Source: Miltoncostaea sp050250915
GTDB lineage: Bacteria; Actinomycetota; Thermoleophilia; Miltoncostaeales; Miltoncostaeaceae
Length of the DNA stretch: 64,000 nucleotides
Assembly: GCA_050250915.1 (NCBI GenBank)
Contig: JBFWNT010000011.1
Span: 62,001 to 126,000, forward strand
Direction: 5' to 3'
Shown: positions 38,104-45,387 of the stretch, one piece after another
Layout of the letters: the number at the start of each line of letters is the position of its first letter
Position numbering within the stretch: position 1 is the stretch's first letter
Made by a program: the position numbers and the translations under genes
The notes under the pieces: generated by a model
Database searches by the model: none
What the model was told of the DNA's origin: nothing
The model's input: the letters and a program-made list of their open reading frames with translations, nothing else

Positions 38104-40356
38104 ATGGGGGCATTCGAGGAGGAGATCGACCAGGTCCGGGAGTTCCAGGGCCAGGATCGATTCCGCGAGATCACCCGTCTCTACTCACCGCGACAGGTCG
38201 TCGAGCAGCAGGGCACCGTCCCGCAGGACTACACGGTGGCGCGTGAGGCGGCCGAGGGCTTCTACGCCCGGCTCCGCGAGCTGTTCGCCGAGGGGAAGTC
38301 GATCACCAGCTTCGGGCCGTACTCGCCCGGGCAGATCGTCCAGATGAAGCGGGCCGGCATCGAGGGCATCTACCTCGGCGGCTGGGCCACGTCGGCGAAG
38401 GGCTCCAAGGACGAGGACCCGGGCCCGGACCTGGCGAGCTACCCCCTGAGCCAGGTCCCGGACGAGGCCGCCGGCCTCGTACGCGCCCTCCTGACGGCGG
38501 ACAAGAACCAGAAGTTCGCCCGTGCCCGTATGAGCCAGGCCGAGCGCGACGCCACTCCCGAGGTGGACTTCCGCCCCTGGCTGATCTGCGACGCCGACAC
38601 CGGTCACGGCGGTGACGCCCACGTCCGCAACCTCGTCCGCCGCTTCGTCGAGGTGGGCGTCCCCGGCTACCACATCGAGGACCAGAAGCCCGGCGCCAAG
38701 AAGTGCGGCCACCAGGGCGGCAAGGTGCTCGTGCCCTCCAGCGAGCAGGTGACCCGCCTCAACGCGGCCCGCTTCCAGCTCGACATCATGGGCGTCCCCG
38801 GGATCATCGTGGCCCGCACCGACGCCGAGGCCGCGAACCTCATCGACGGCAGCGGCGACGAGCGCGACCAGCCGTTCATCCTCGGCGCCACCAACGTGTC
38901 GGTCCCGTCGTACAAGACGGCGTACCTCGCGGCGCTCCGGCAGCTCAACGCCGAGGGCGTCGACGAGATCAACGGCCACCTGCTCCACGCGATCAGCGAC
39001 CTGGAGTACGAGGAGGCCGACGCCTGGCTCAAGAGCTCGGGCGTCGCCGCCCGGATCTCCTCGATCGCCAGCGCCTACAAGAACGGCGAGGCGACGGCGA
39101 ACGAGGCGCTCGACGCCACGGGCGACGCGTTCCTGAGCGAGTGGCAGACCCAGGCCGGCCTGAAGACGCTGGCCGAGGCGATCGCCGACCAGATCGAGTT
39201 CCGTCGCGACGAGGAGTCCGCCCCGGACATCTCCCGCGAGGACTGGATCGCGTTCGCGTCCCGCGCCTCCTGGTACGAGATCCGCGCGAAGGCCCGCGAG
39301 CTGGGCGTCGACGTGATCTGGGACGCCGAGCTGGCCCAGACCCCGGAGGGCTACTACCAGGTGCAGGGCGGCATCCCGTACGCCGTCGCCAAGTCGCTCG
39401 CGGCCGCGCCGTACTGCGACCTGCTCTGGATGGAGACCAAGACGGCCGACCTGGCGGACGCGAAGGAGTTCGCGGACGCCATCCACGCCGTCTACCCGGA
39501 GAAGATGCTCGCCTACAACCTGTCGCCGTCCTTCAACTGGGACACGACGGGCATGAGCGAGGACGAGATGCGCAACTTCCCCGCCGAGATCGGGAAGCTG
39601 GGCTTCGTCTTCAACTTCATGACGTACGGCGGCCACCAGATCGACGGCCTCGCCGCCGAGGAGTTCACCACCGCCCTCCGCGAGGACGGCATGCTGGCTC
39701 TCGCGCGCCTGCAGCGGAAGCTCCGGCTGCTGGAGTCGCCCTACCGCTTCCCGCAGACCCTGGTCGGCGGGCCGCGGGCGGACGCGGGGCTCGAGGCGGC
39801 CACCGGCCGCACCGCGACCACGAAGGCGATGGGCGAGGGCTCCACCCAGAGCCAGCACCGCGTCCAGACCGAGGTGCCGCCGAAGCTCCTGGCGGACTGG
39901 CTCGAGACGTGGGCCGAGGTCCACGGCGTCGACAAGACCCTGCGCGTGCGTCTGAGGCCCCACACGGCCGGCGGCGACCTGCTGGAACTGGCCGTGGTCG
40001 ACGCCGACGACGACAAGCTCGCGAACATCGTGTTCGCCACGCTGCAGGACCGCCGCGGCCGGCAGATCCTGTCGGTGCGCGACCAGAACACGTTCGACAC
40101 GTCGCTGCGCCGCAAGCGCCTCATGACGCTGCTGCACCTGTTCCTCATCCACCGCTACAAGGCGGCGGCGATCCACTACCTGACCCCGACCGAGGACAAC
40201 CAGCGCCAGTCGGAGAGCCTGCTCAAGATGGGCCTCTTCGACACCGTCCACGCCGAGGTCGGCGAGATCATCGTGGCCGACGTCAACCCGCAGAAGGTGG
40301 CCGAGCTGGTCGCCTCCGAGAGCGCGGAGCGCGAGAAGCTGATCGCGAAGGCCTAG
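38104..40356 (+). CDS. aceA: Isocitrate lyase, long (AceA2-like) form
   Basis: A 750-residue enzyme that splits isocitrate into glyoxylate and succinate. The catalytic loop is K199-K200-C201-G202-H203; LICDADTGHGGD supplies the Mg ligands, with HIEDQKPG and NLSPSFNWDTTG further on. The length far exceeds the ~430 residues of standard AceA and matches the long actinobacterial type, whose extra C-terminal domain (here about residues 590-750) has been linked to acetyl-CoA control in mycobacteria. ATG with GGGAAGGGGAAC upstream. Monocistronic: strong hairpin directly downstream. No malate synthase is in the window; glyoxylate could also go to the 2-hydroxyacid dehydrogenase at 63 kb (inference). 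Confidence 0.95.
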   Translation: MGAFEEEIDQVREFQGQDRFREITRLYSPRQVVEQQGTVPQDYTVAREAAEGFYARLRELFAEGKSITSFGPYSPGQIVQMKRAGIEGIYLGGWATSAKGSKDEDPGPDLASYPLSQVPDEAAGLVRALLTADKNQKFARARMSQAERDATPEVDFRPWLICDADTGHGGDAHVRNLVRRFVEVGVPGYHIEDQKPGAKKCGHQGGKVLVPSSEQVTRLNAARFQLDIMGVPGIIVARTDAEAANLIDGSGDERDQPFILGATNVSVPSYKTAYLAALRQLNAEGVDEINGHLLHAISDLEYEEADAWLKSSGVAARISSIASAYKNGEATANEALDATGDAFLSEWQTQAGLKTLAEAIADQIEFRRDEESAPDISREDWIAFASRASWYEIRAKARELGVDVIWDAELAQTPEGYYQVQGGIPYAVAKSLAAAPYCDLLWMETKTADLADAKEFADAIHAVYPEKMLAYNLSPSFNWDTTGMSEDEMRNFPAEIGKLGFVFNFMTYGGHQIDGLAAEEFTTALREDGMLALARLQRKLRLLESPYRFPQTLVGGPRADAGLEAATGRTATTKAMGEGSTQSQHRVQTEVPPKLLADWLETWAEVHGVDKTLRVRLRPHTAGGDLLELAVVDADDDKLANIVFATLQDRRGRQILSVRDQNTFDTSLRRKRLMTLLHLFLIHRYKAAAIHYLTPTEDNQRQSESLLKMGLFDTVHAEVGEIIVADVNPQKVAELVASESAEREKLIAKA

Positions 40357-40378
40357 CCCGCCCACTCCGCTGATCGTC

Positions 40379-40418
40379 CCGAGGGGGGCGCGCCGGATCG
40401 CCGGCGCGCCCCCCTCGG
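40379..40418 (+). terminator. Terminator hairpin of aceA
   Basis: GAGGGGGGCGCGCCGG, loop ATCG, then the exact complement; with flanking CC/GG the stem is 18 bp. It begins 22 bases after the aceA stop. There is no T-run. Confidence 0.75.
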
Positions 40419-40471
40419 CGTTCTGGGGCAGGATGCGTGCGCTGGCGAGGTCGTATCGGGAGGATCCTGGG

Positions 40472-40768
40472 ATGGCTGAGACGAAGACCGCGTCCGACGG
40501 CTTCAGCGCCGAGGAGCGCGCCGCCATGAAGGAGCGCGCCGCCGAGCTCCGGGCCGAGGGCATGCCCGCCTACGCGGGCGCCGACGGCAAGGTCGTCATC
40601 TTCTTCCAGGACGCCGGGACGTTCACGGCCCGGTACGCGACGCTCGGCTTCCAGGACACCGCGCACCTCGACGACGGCGACATCTGGCCGACGTCCTACG
40701 CCCTCGCGACCTGGAACGACGCCGTGGAGGAGAGGGTCGCCGCCCTGGTGAGGGCCGCCGTCGGCTGA
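40472..40768 (+). CDS. DUF1801-type protein with internal deletion
   Basis: A 98-residue protein. The beginning (FSAEERAAMKERAAELRAE) and the end (GMPAYAGADGKVVIFFQDAG, FTARYATLGFQDTAHLDDG, IWPTSYAL) match a ~140-residue family of small DUF1801/YdhG-like proteins, but the ~45 residues that normally lie between (ending TWYG before MPAYA) are absent in frame. The junction reads LRAEGMPAYAG. The ATG follows GGAGGATCC. Either a functional minimal version or a gene that lost its middle by an in-frame deletion. No operon partner. Confidence 0.7.
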   Translation: MAETKTASDGFSAEERAAMKERAAELRAEGMPAYAGADGKVVIFFQDAGTFTARYATLGFQDTAHLDDGDIWPTSYALATWNDAVEERVAALVRAAVG

Positions 40769-40827
40769 TCCGGTGTCACCGGGCGGGTGACCGGCCCCGC
40801 GCGGAGGCGCTCTGGCACGCTCGGTTG

Positions 40828-42060
40828 GTGGAGCTCCCGCCGCCGCCCCGCGACGACCCGGAGGCGGCGGCCCGATGGGTCGACGCCCACCTCGGCGACC
40901 TCATCGACGACGGACCCGCCCGCCCGTCGCCCGCGTTCCGCGGCGGCCAGACCGCGGCCGACGCCGCACTCGAGGGCTGGTCGGTGGCGGGCTACGCCGG
41001 CGCCCGCAACGAGGTGTGGCCGCCGGAGAGGCGGGGCGCGTCGCGGCTGTCGCCGTACGTCCGGCACGGCCTGATCGACCTGCCGCGGCTGTGGGACCAC
41101 GTCGCCGGCGGCCCCGCCCGGGACGTCCGCAGGTTCCGCGGCGAGCTGCTGTGGCAGGAGTACGCGCGGCACCTCTACGCCCGGCTCGGGGGGCGCCTGG
41201 GGCGGCCCCTGCGCGCCGCGCCGCCCGCCGGTGACGGCGACGGCCGCGAGGCATGGGACCGGCGGATGGCATGCATGGACCTCACCGTGGGCGAGCTCGA
41301 GCGCGACGGCTGGCTCGTGAACCAGACGCGGATGTGGATGGCGAGCCAGTGGTCGGTGCGCCACGGCCTGCCCTGGCGGGACGGCGAGCGGCGCTTCTTC
41401 GCCCACCTCCTCGACGGGTCCCGGGCGGCGAACGCCCTCGGCTGGCAGTGGGTGGCCGGGACCGCCACCGGCCGCCGCTACGGCTTCGCCCGCCGCCAGG
41501 TGCTCCGCCGCGCCCCCGGCCTCTGCGACACCTGTGCCCTCCGCGACGACTGTCCCATCGCGCGCTACCCGGCCGACGCCCCGGCCCGCCGGCTCCGGGC
41601 ACCCGAGCTCCTCCGCGATGACCCCCGCCCCGAGGCCACGGCGGGCCCGACGGCCGTCGATCCGGCCGGATGGGGTGACGGCCCCCGCCGGGTCTGGCTC
41701 ACCGCGGAGTCGCTCGGCGACGCCGACCCGGCCCTCGCCGCGCACCCCGACCTCCCGGCGGTGTTCGTGTGGGATGCGCCGATGCTCGCGCGGCTCCGCC
41801 TGTCGGGGAAGCGCCTGGTCTTCCTGGCCGAGACGCTCGCCGATCTCGGGGCGCGCCGCGACCTGACCGTCCTGCGCGGCGACCCCGTCGAGCTCCTCCG
41901 CGGTGAGGACGTCGCCGTCACGTTCGCGCCCGTCCCCGGGTTCCGGCGACGGGCGGCGGCCATTCGCCCCGCGGTCGTGCACCCGTGGCCGTGGCTGCGG
42001 CGGCCGCACGACGGGAGCGTCGCGTCGTTCTCCGCCTGGGTCCGGCGGGCCCGTGCCTGA
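40828..42060 (+). CDS. Photolyase/cryptochrome-like protein with swapped domain order
   Basis: A 410-residue protein. Residues 45-225 are the FAD-binding photolyase domain, normally C-terminal: SRLSPYVRHGLIDLPRLW, FRGELLWQEYARHLY, GWLVNQTRMWMASQWSV and LLDGSRAANALGWQWVAGT. A cysteine cluster follows (LCDTCALRDDCPI). Residues 275-405 resemble the alpha/beta antenna domain that normally comes first: RRVWLTAESLGDADPALAAH, LPAVFVWDAPML, RLVFLAETLADL, LTVLRGDPVELL. The gene thus looks circularly permuted. GTG at 40828 (a TTG is one codon upstream), with CACGCT seven bases before. Overlaps the Nei-type gene by eight bases, suggesting DNA repair. Confidence 0.8.
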   Translation: MELPPPPRDDPEAAARWVDAHLGDLIDDGPARPSPAFRGGQTAADAALEGWSVAGYAGARNEVWPPERRGASRLSPYVRHGLIDLPRLWDHVAGGPARDVRRFRGELLWQEYARHLYARLGGRLGRPLRAAPPAGDGDGREAWDRRMACMDLTVGELERDGWLVNQTRMWMASQWSVRHGLPWRDGERRFFAHLLDGSRAANALGWQWVAGTATGRRYGFARRQVLRRAPGLCDTCALRDDCPIARYPADAPARRLRAPELLRDDPRPEATAGPTAVDPAGWGDGPRRVWLTAESLGDADPALAAHPDLPAVFVWDAPMLARLRLSGKRLVFLAETLADLGARRDLTVLRGDPVELLRGEDVAVTFAPVPGFRRRAAAIRPAVVHPWPWLRRPHDGSVASFSAWVRRARA

Positions 42061-42841
42061 GGGGCACACGATCCACCGGGCGGCGCGGCGACAGAACGCC
42101 GTGCTCGCCGGCCACGCCATCCGCGCCTCGTCGCCGCAGGGCCGCTTCGCGGCGGGCGCGGCGGCGCTCGACGGGCGGGTGCTGCTCGGCGTGGAGGCGG
42201 TCGGGAAGCACCTCTTCCACCGGTGGGAGGGCCACGAGGTGCTCCACGTCCACCTCGGACTGTTCGGGCGCTTCCGCGAGCACCCGTCGCCGCCGCCCCC
42301 GCCGCGCGGCGCCCTCCGGCTGCGGATGGAGGGCCCGGAGGTCACGATCGACCTCTCCGGCCCCACCGCGTGCGAGCTGGTGGACGAGGAGGGGATGGCC
42401 CGGATCGTCGCCCGGCTCGGCGAGGACCCGCTGCGCGCCGACGCCGACCCGGAGCGCGCGATCGCCGACCTCGCCCGCCGCCGCGTCCCGATCGGCGCCG
42501 CCCTGCTCGACCAGCGGATCATCGCCGGCCTGGGCAACGTGTTCCGGGCGGAGGCGCTCTTCGTCTGTGGCATCGACCCGGAGCGCGAGGCGCGCTCGCT
42601 GTCGCCGGAGGAGCTGCGCCGCCTGTGGGACACCTCCGCCCGGATGCTCCGCGACGGTGTCCGCCGCGGCCGGATCGTGACCACTGATCCGGAGGAGATC
42701 GGCCGTCCCGCCTCCCGGATGCGGCGCGCGGAGCGCACCTACGTCTACCGCCAGGGGACCTGCCGCCGCTGCGGGTCGGACATCGGGACGGTCACTCTCG
42801 CGAACCGCCCCTGCTACCGCTGCCCGGTGTGCCAGGGCTGA
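42053..42841 (+). CDS. Fpg/Nei-family DNA glycosylase (endonuclease VIII type)
   Basis: A 262-residue repair enzyme. After GTG, the N-terminus PEGHTIHR gives the catalytic Pro2 and Glu3 typical of Nei; GKHLFHRW carries the conserved Lys; the helix-two-turn-helix is AALLDQRIIAGLGNVFRAEALF; the C-terminal zinc finger has CRRCGSDIG and CYRCPVCQG (four cysteines). It removes oxidised pyrimidines and cuts the abasic strand. The start overlaps the photolyase-like gene by eight bases, so the two repair proteins are co-translated. The 3' end overlaps the convergent TetR gene by 50 bases. Confidence 0.92.
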   Translation: MPEGHTIHRAARRQNAVLAGHAIRASSPQGRFAAGAAALDGRVLLGVEAVGKHLFHRWEGHEVLHVHLGLFGRFREHPSPPPPPRGALRLRMEGPEVTIDLSGPTACELVDEEGMARIVARLGEDPLRADADPERAIADLARRRVPIGAALLDQRIIAGLGNVFRAEALFVCGIDPEREARSLSPEELRRLWDTSARMLRDGVRRGRIVTTDPEEIGRPASRMRRAERTYVYRQGTCRRCGSDIGTVTLANRPCYRCPVCQG

Positions 42842-43481
42842 AGCGCACGGCGATGCCGTCGAGCAGCAGTTGGAGGCCGAACTCGAAGAGCGCGTCGTCG
42901 GTGGCGGGGTCGTCCATCGAGCGCATCAGCTCGCCCACCAGGGGCCGCTCGGCGGCGAGGGCGGCCAGCTCGTCCTCGGCCACCGGGGCGGGGGCGTCGT
43001 CGGCGGCCCGGTCGATGAGGCTGGCGCCCAGGACGAAGCGCACGATCGTCCGCTGCGCGAGGATCGCCGCGTCCCGGTCGAGCCCGGCGGCCTGCAGCCG
43101 GGCGATCGTCTCCTCGGCGACCCCGGCTCCCACCACGTACGCGCGGCCCGGCCCCTGGGCGAGGAGGGGGAAGGCGCGGGGGTGGTCGCGCCCGACCGCG
43201 CGGTAGGCGCGGGCGAACGCCGCCAGGTCCTCCCGCCAGTCGCCCACCGGCCCCGCCGGCAGTCGCGCGGCGAAGTCCTCGATGAGGAGCGCGCGGATCC
43301 CGTCGAGGATCGCCTCCTTGCCCGCGACGTGCTTGTAGAGCGACATCGCCTCCACGCCGAGCACGCCGCCGAGGCGGCGCATCGACAGCGCCTCCGGGCC
43401 GCCCCCGTCCACGAGCGCCAGCGCGGTGCGCACGATGCGGTCGCGCGAGAGCGGTACGCGTGGATCGGGCGCTGTTGACAC
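42792..43481 (-). CDS. TetR-family regulator with TetR_C-type ligand domain
   Basis: A 229-residue repressor: DNA-binding domain SRDRIVRTALALVDGGGPEALSMRRLGGVLGVEAMSLYKHV, followed by a helical ligand domain of the TetR class C type (ILDGIRALLIEDFAARLP ... FPLLAQGPGRAYVVGAG). The GTG at 43481 is divergent from the nitroreductase/CoA-ligase operon, with a TTACAGTGTAA palindrome between them; it is therefore the likely local repressor, perhaps released by an acyl-CoA or aromatic substrate of that operon. Its 3' end overlaps the Nei-type gene on the other strand by 50 bases. Confidence 0.88.
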   Translation of the reverse strand: MSTAPDPRVPLSRDRIVRTALALVDGGGPEALSMRRLGGVLGVEAMSLYKHVAGKEAILDGIRALLIEDFAARLPAGPVGDWREDLAAFARAYRAVGRDHPRAFPLLAQGPGRAYVVGAGVAEETIARLQAAGLDRDAAILAQRTIVRFVLGASLIDRAADDAPAPVAEDELAALAAERPLVGELMRSMDDPATDDALFEFGLQLLLDGIAVRFSPGTPGSGSRGGSRE

Positions 43482-43508
43482 CGGCCGCCGGCTCCTTCTA
43501 GCGTGGGA

Positions 43509-43519
43509 TTACAGTGTAA
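43509..43519. promoter_or_regulatory. TetR-type operator palindrome
   Basis: TTACA-G-TGTAA is a perfect 11-bp palindrome, one of the few AT-rich spots here, between the divergent TetR and nitroreductase genes. Confidence 0.65.
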
Positions 43520-43540
43520 GCCACTCGGGGGAGCGCGTCG

Positions 43541-44575
43541 ATGGCAGAGGTGCAGGCAGGTCCGCCGCCCGCGGCGGAGATCCCGGACATCCCCGTCCTG
43601 CAGACGATCGGCAACCGCCGCAGCATCCGGTACTTCGACGAGGCGAAGCCCGTCGAGCAGTGGAAGATCGAGTCGATGCTCCAGGCCGCGCGCTTCGCGT
43701 CCTGCCAGGGCAACATCAACTGCACCGAGGCGATCCTCGTCCGCCGCGACGAGTGCGACGTGTGGGACGAGCTGGAGGAGTGCGTCTCCGGCTTCAACGT
43801 CCAGATCATCAACCAGGCGTCCCACCTGATCATCTGGCTCACCAACCTCAACGCCTGGTACGGGCGGGCGGTCGACGGCATCTCCACCGTGAGCCTGGCC
43901 GGGGCGATGTCGAAGTACCACGGCTGGAACTACGAGTTCTCGATGACGCAGACCATCCCGCGCCTCATGAGCTTCCCCACCGAGCGCACCGAGAACCTGC
44001 TGCGCTTCGAGACCGGCCAGGCGGTGGGCAACGCGACCATCGCCGCGACCGGGCTCGGCGTCGGGACGATCCTGATCGCGTTCGGCCGCAAGCCGGGCGG
44101 GATCGAGAAGACGTTCGGGCTGCCGCCGCACTACCGCTTCACCTGGGGCCAGGCGGTGGGCTACCCGCTCGAGCGCGCCGACGCCGGCGGCCAGCGGCCC
44201 CGCCTGAAGTACGAGAAGCTCTTCCACGACAACGCCTTCGGCGTCCCGCTCCCGTCCGACCCGGCGACGGTGGAGATGCTGAAGGCCAAGGGCCTCATCC
44301 AGGAGCAGGCGCCGCTGCCCGGCCGGATGGAGGAGGTCGTCGAGATCGCCGAGCGCCACGGCCGCGACCCGGGGATGATGTATTTCCCGGCCCGCGAGAT
44401 CCGGCGCCTGCTGGCCGACGACGACTGGGACCTGGGCCCCCGCCTTCGCGCCAACGCCGAGCGCGTGCTGGCCACCGAGGACCTGCCGGACTACCCGGAC
44501 GAGATGCGCCAGACGTTCCAGAAGCTCATGGAGGAGCACGGGATCGACGCGAGCAAGTTCCTCCCCGCCGAATGA
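43541..44575 (+). CDS. Nitroreductase-family flavoprotein
   Basis: A 344-residue protein, longer than usual nitroreductases (about 200). The N-terminal NRRSIRYFDEAKPVEQWKIESMLQAARFASCQGN block binds FMN, and ATGLGVGTILIAFGRKPGG gives the second FMN-contact region. A 100-residue middle insertion (YGRAVDGISTVSLAGAMSKYHG) and an extended C-terminal helical part lacking homology to small NTRs follow. It is likely an FMN-dependent reductase or dehydrogenase acting on an aromatic or alicyclic acid derivative, given the ring-hydrolase-like and CoA-ligase genes behind it. ATG behind GGGGGAG; stop overlaps the next ATG. Confidence 0.85.
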   Translation: MAEVQAGPPPAAEIPDIPVLQTIGNRRSIRYFDEAKPVEQWKIESMLQAARFASCQGNINCTEAILVRRDECDVWDELEECVSGFNVQIINQASHLIIWLTNLNAWYGRAVDGISTVSLAGAMSKYHGWNYEFSMTQTIPRLMSFPTERTENLLRFETGQAVGNATIAATGLGVGTILIAFGRKPGGIEKTFGLPPHYRFTWGQAVGYPLERADAGGQRPRLKYEKLFHDNAFGVPLPSDPATVEMLKAKGLIQEQAPLPGRMEEVVEIAERHGRDPGMMYFPAREIRRLLADDDWDLGPRLRANAERVLATEDLPDYPDEMRQTFQKLMEEHGIDASKFLPAE

Positions 44576-45384
44576 GCTACGAGGACATCCGCTACGAGGT
44601 CGGCGGGGGCCGGGCGACGATCACGATCGACCGCCCCGACCGGCTCAACGCGTTCCGCGGGCAGACGATGCTCGAGCTCTGCGAGGCGTTCGAGGCGGCC
44701 GCCGACGACGAGTCGGTGGGCGTCATCGTGTTCACGGGCGCCGGCGAGAAGGCGTTCTGCGTGGGCGGCGACGTCCAGGAGCCCACCCGCACGATGAAGG
44801 AGAAGCGCGCCGGCCACATCATCGGCCCGCGCCTCGCCGCGGCCATGCGCAACAACGGCAAGCCCATCATCTGCCGCGTCCGCGGCTGGTGCATCGGCGG
44901 CGGCAACGAGCTCAACATGGTCTCGGACCTGACGATCACCGACACCACCGGCCGCTTCGGCCAGGCGGGGCCCAAGATCGGGAGCGCGCCGCTGTGGTGG
45001 GGCTGTCAGCTCATCCCCGCGGTGGTGGGGGAGAAGAAGGCCCGCGAGGTGCTGTTCCTCACCCGCTGGTACACCGCGCAGGAGGCCCTCCGGATGGGGC
45101 TGGTCAACGCGGTCGTGGAGCCCGGGGAGCTCGACGCGGAGGTCGACCGCTGGTGCGAGCAGATCCTGCGCCGCTCGCCGCAGGGGCTGCGCCTGGCGAA
45201 GATCGCGCTGAACGCCGCGACCGACCCGCTCTACTCCTCCACCAACCACGGGATGGAGCTGATGGCGCTCAACCACGTCTACGGCGTGGAGCCGAAGGAG
45301 GGCATCGCGTCGTTCCAGGAGAAGCGGCCCGCCGACTGGCGCAGATTCCGCGAGGGGCAGGGCCCGGAGCCGGCGGAGGGCTGA
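44572..45384 (+). CDS. Crotonase-family protein, BadI/MenB-like
   Basis: A 270-residue crotonase-fold enzyme. FCVGGDVQEPTR is the first oxyanion segment, VRGWCIGGGNELNMVSDLTI the second, and GRFGQAGPKIGSAPLWWG the active-site segment. The FGQ-x-GPK-x-GS pattern and the C-terminal ASFQEKRPADWRRF are those of MenB and of 2-ketocyclohexanecarboxyl-CoA hydrolase (BadI) rather than plain enoyl-CoA hydratase. No menaquinone genes are around, and a CoA ligase follows, so ring opening of an alicyclic or aromatic-derived acyl-CoA is the better guess. ATGA overlap with the nitroreductase gene. Confidence 0.87.
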   Translation: MSYEDIRYEVGGGRATITIDRPDRLNAFRGQTMLELCEAFEAAADDESVGVIVFTGAGEKAFCVGGDVQEPTRTMKEKRAGHIIGPRLAAAMRNNGKPIICRVRGWCIGGGNELNMVSDLTITDTTGRFGQAGPKIGSAPLWWGCQLIPAVVGEKKAREVLFLTRWYTAQEALRMGLVNAVVEPGELDAEVDRWCEQILRRSPQGLRLAKIALNAATDPLYSSTNHGMELMALNHVYGVEPKEGIASFQEKRPADWRRFREGQGPEPAEG

Positions 45385-45387
45385 CCG

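Noticed and set aside
44572..45384. Annotation as MenB of menaquinone biosynthesis
   Set aside because: No other men genes are present; the operon has a CoA ligase and a TetR regulator, which fits acid degradation better.
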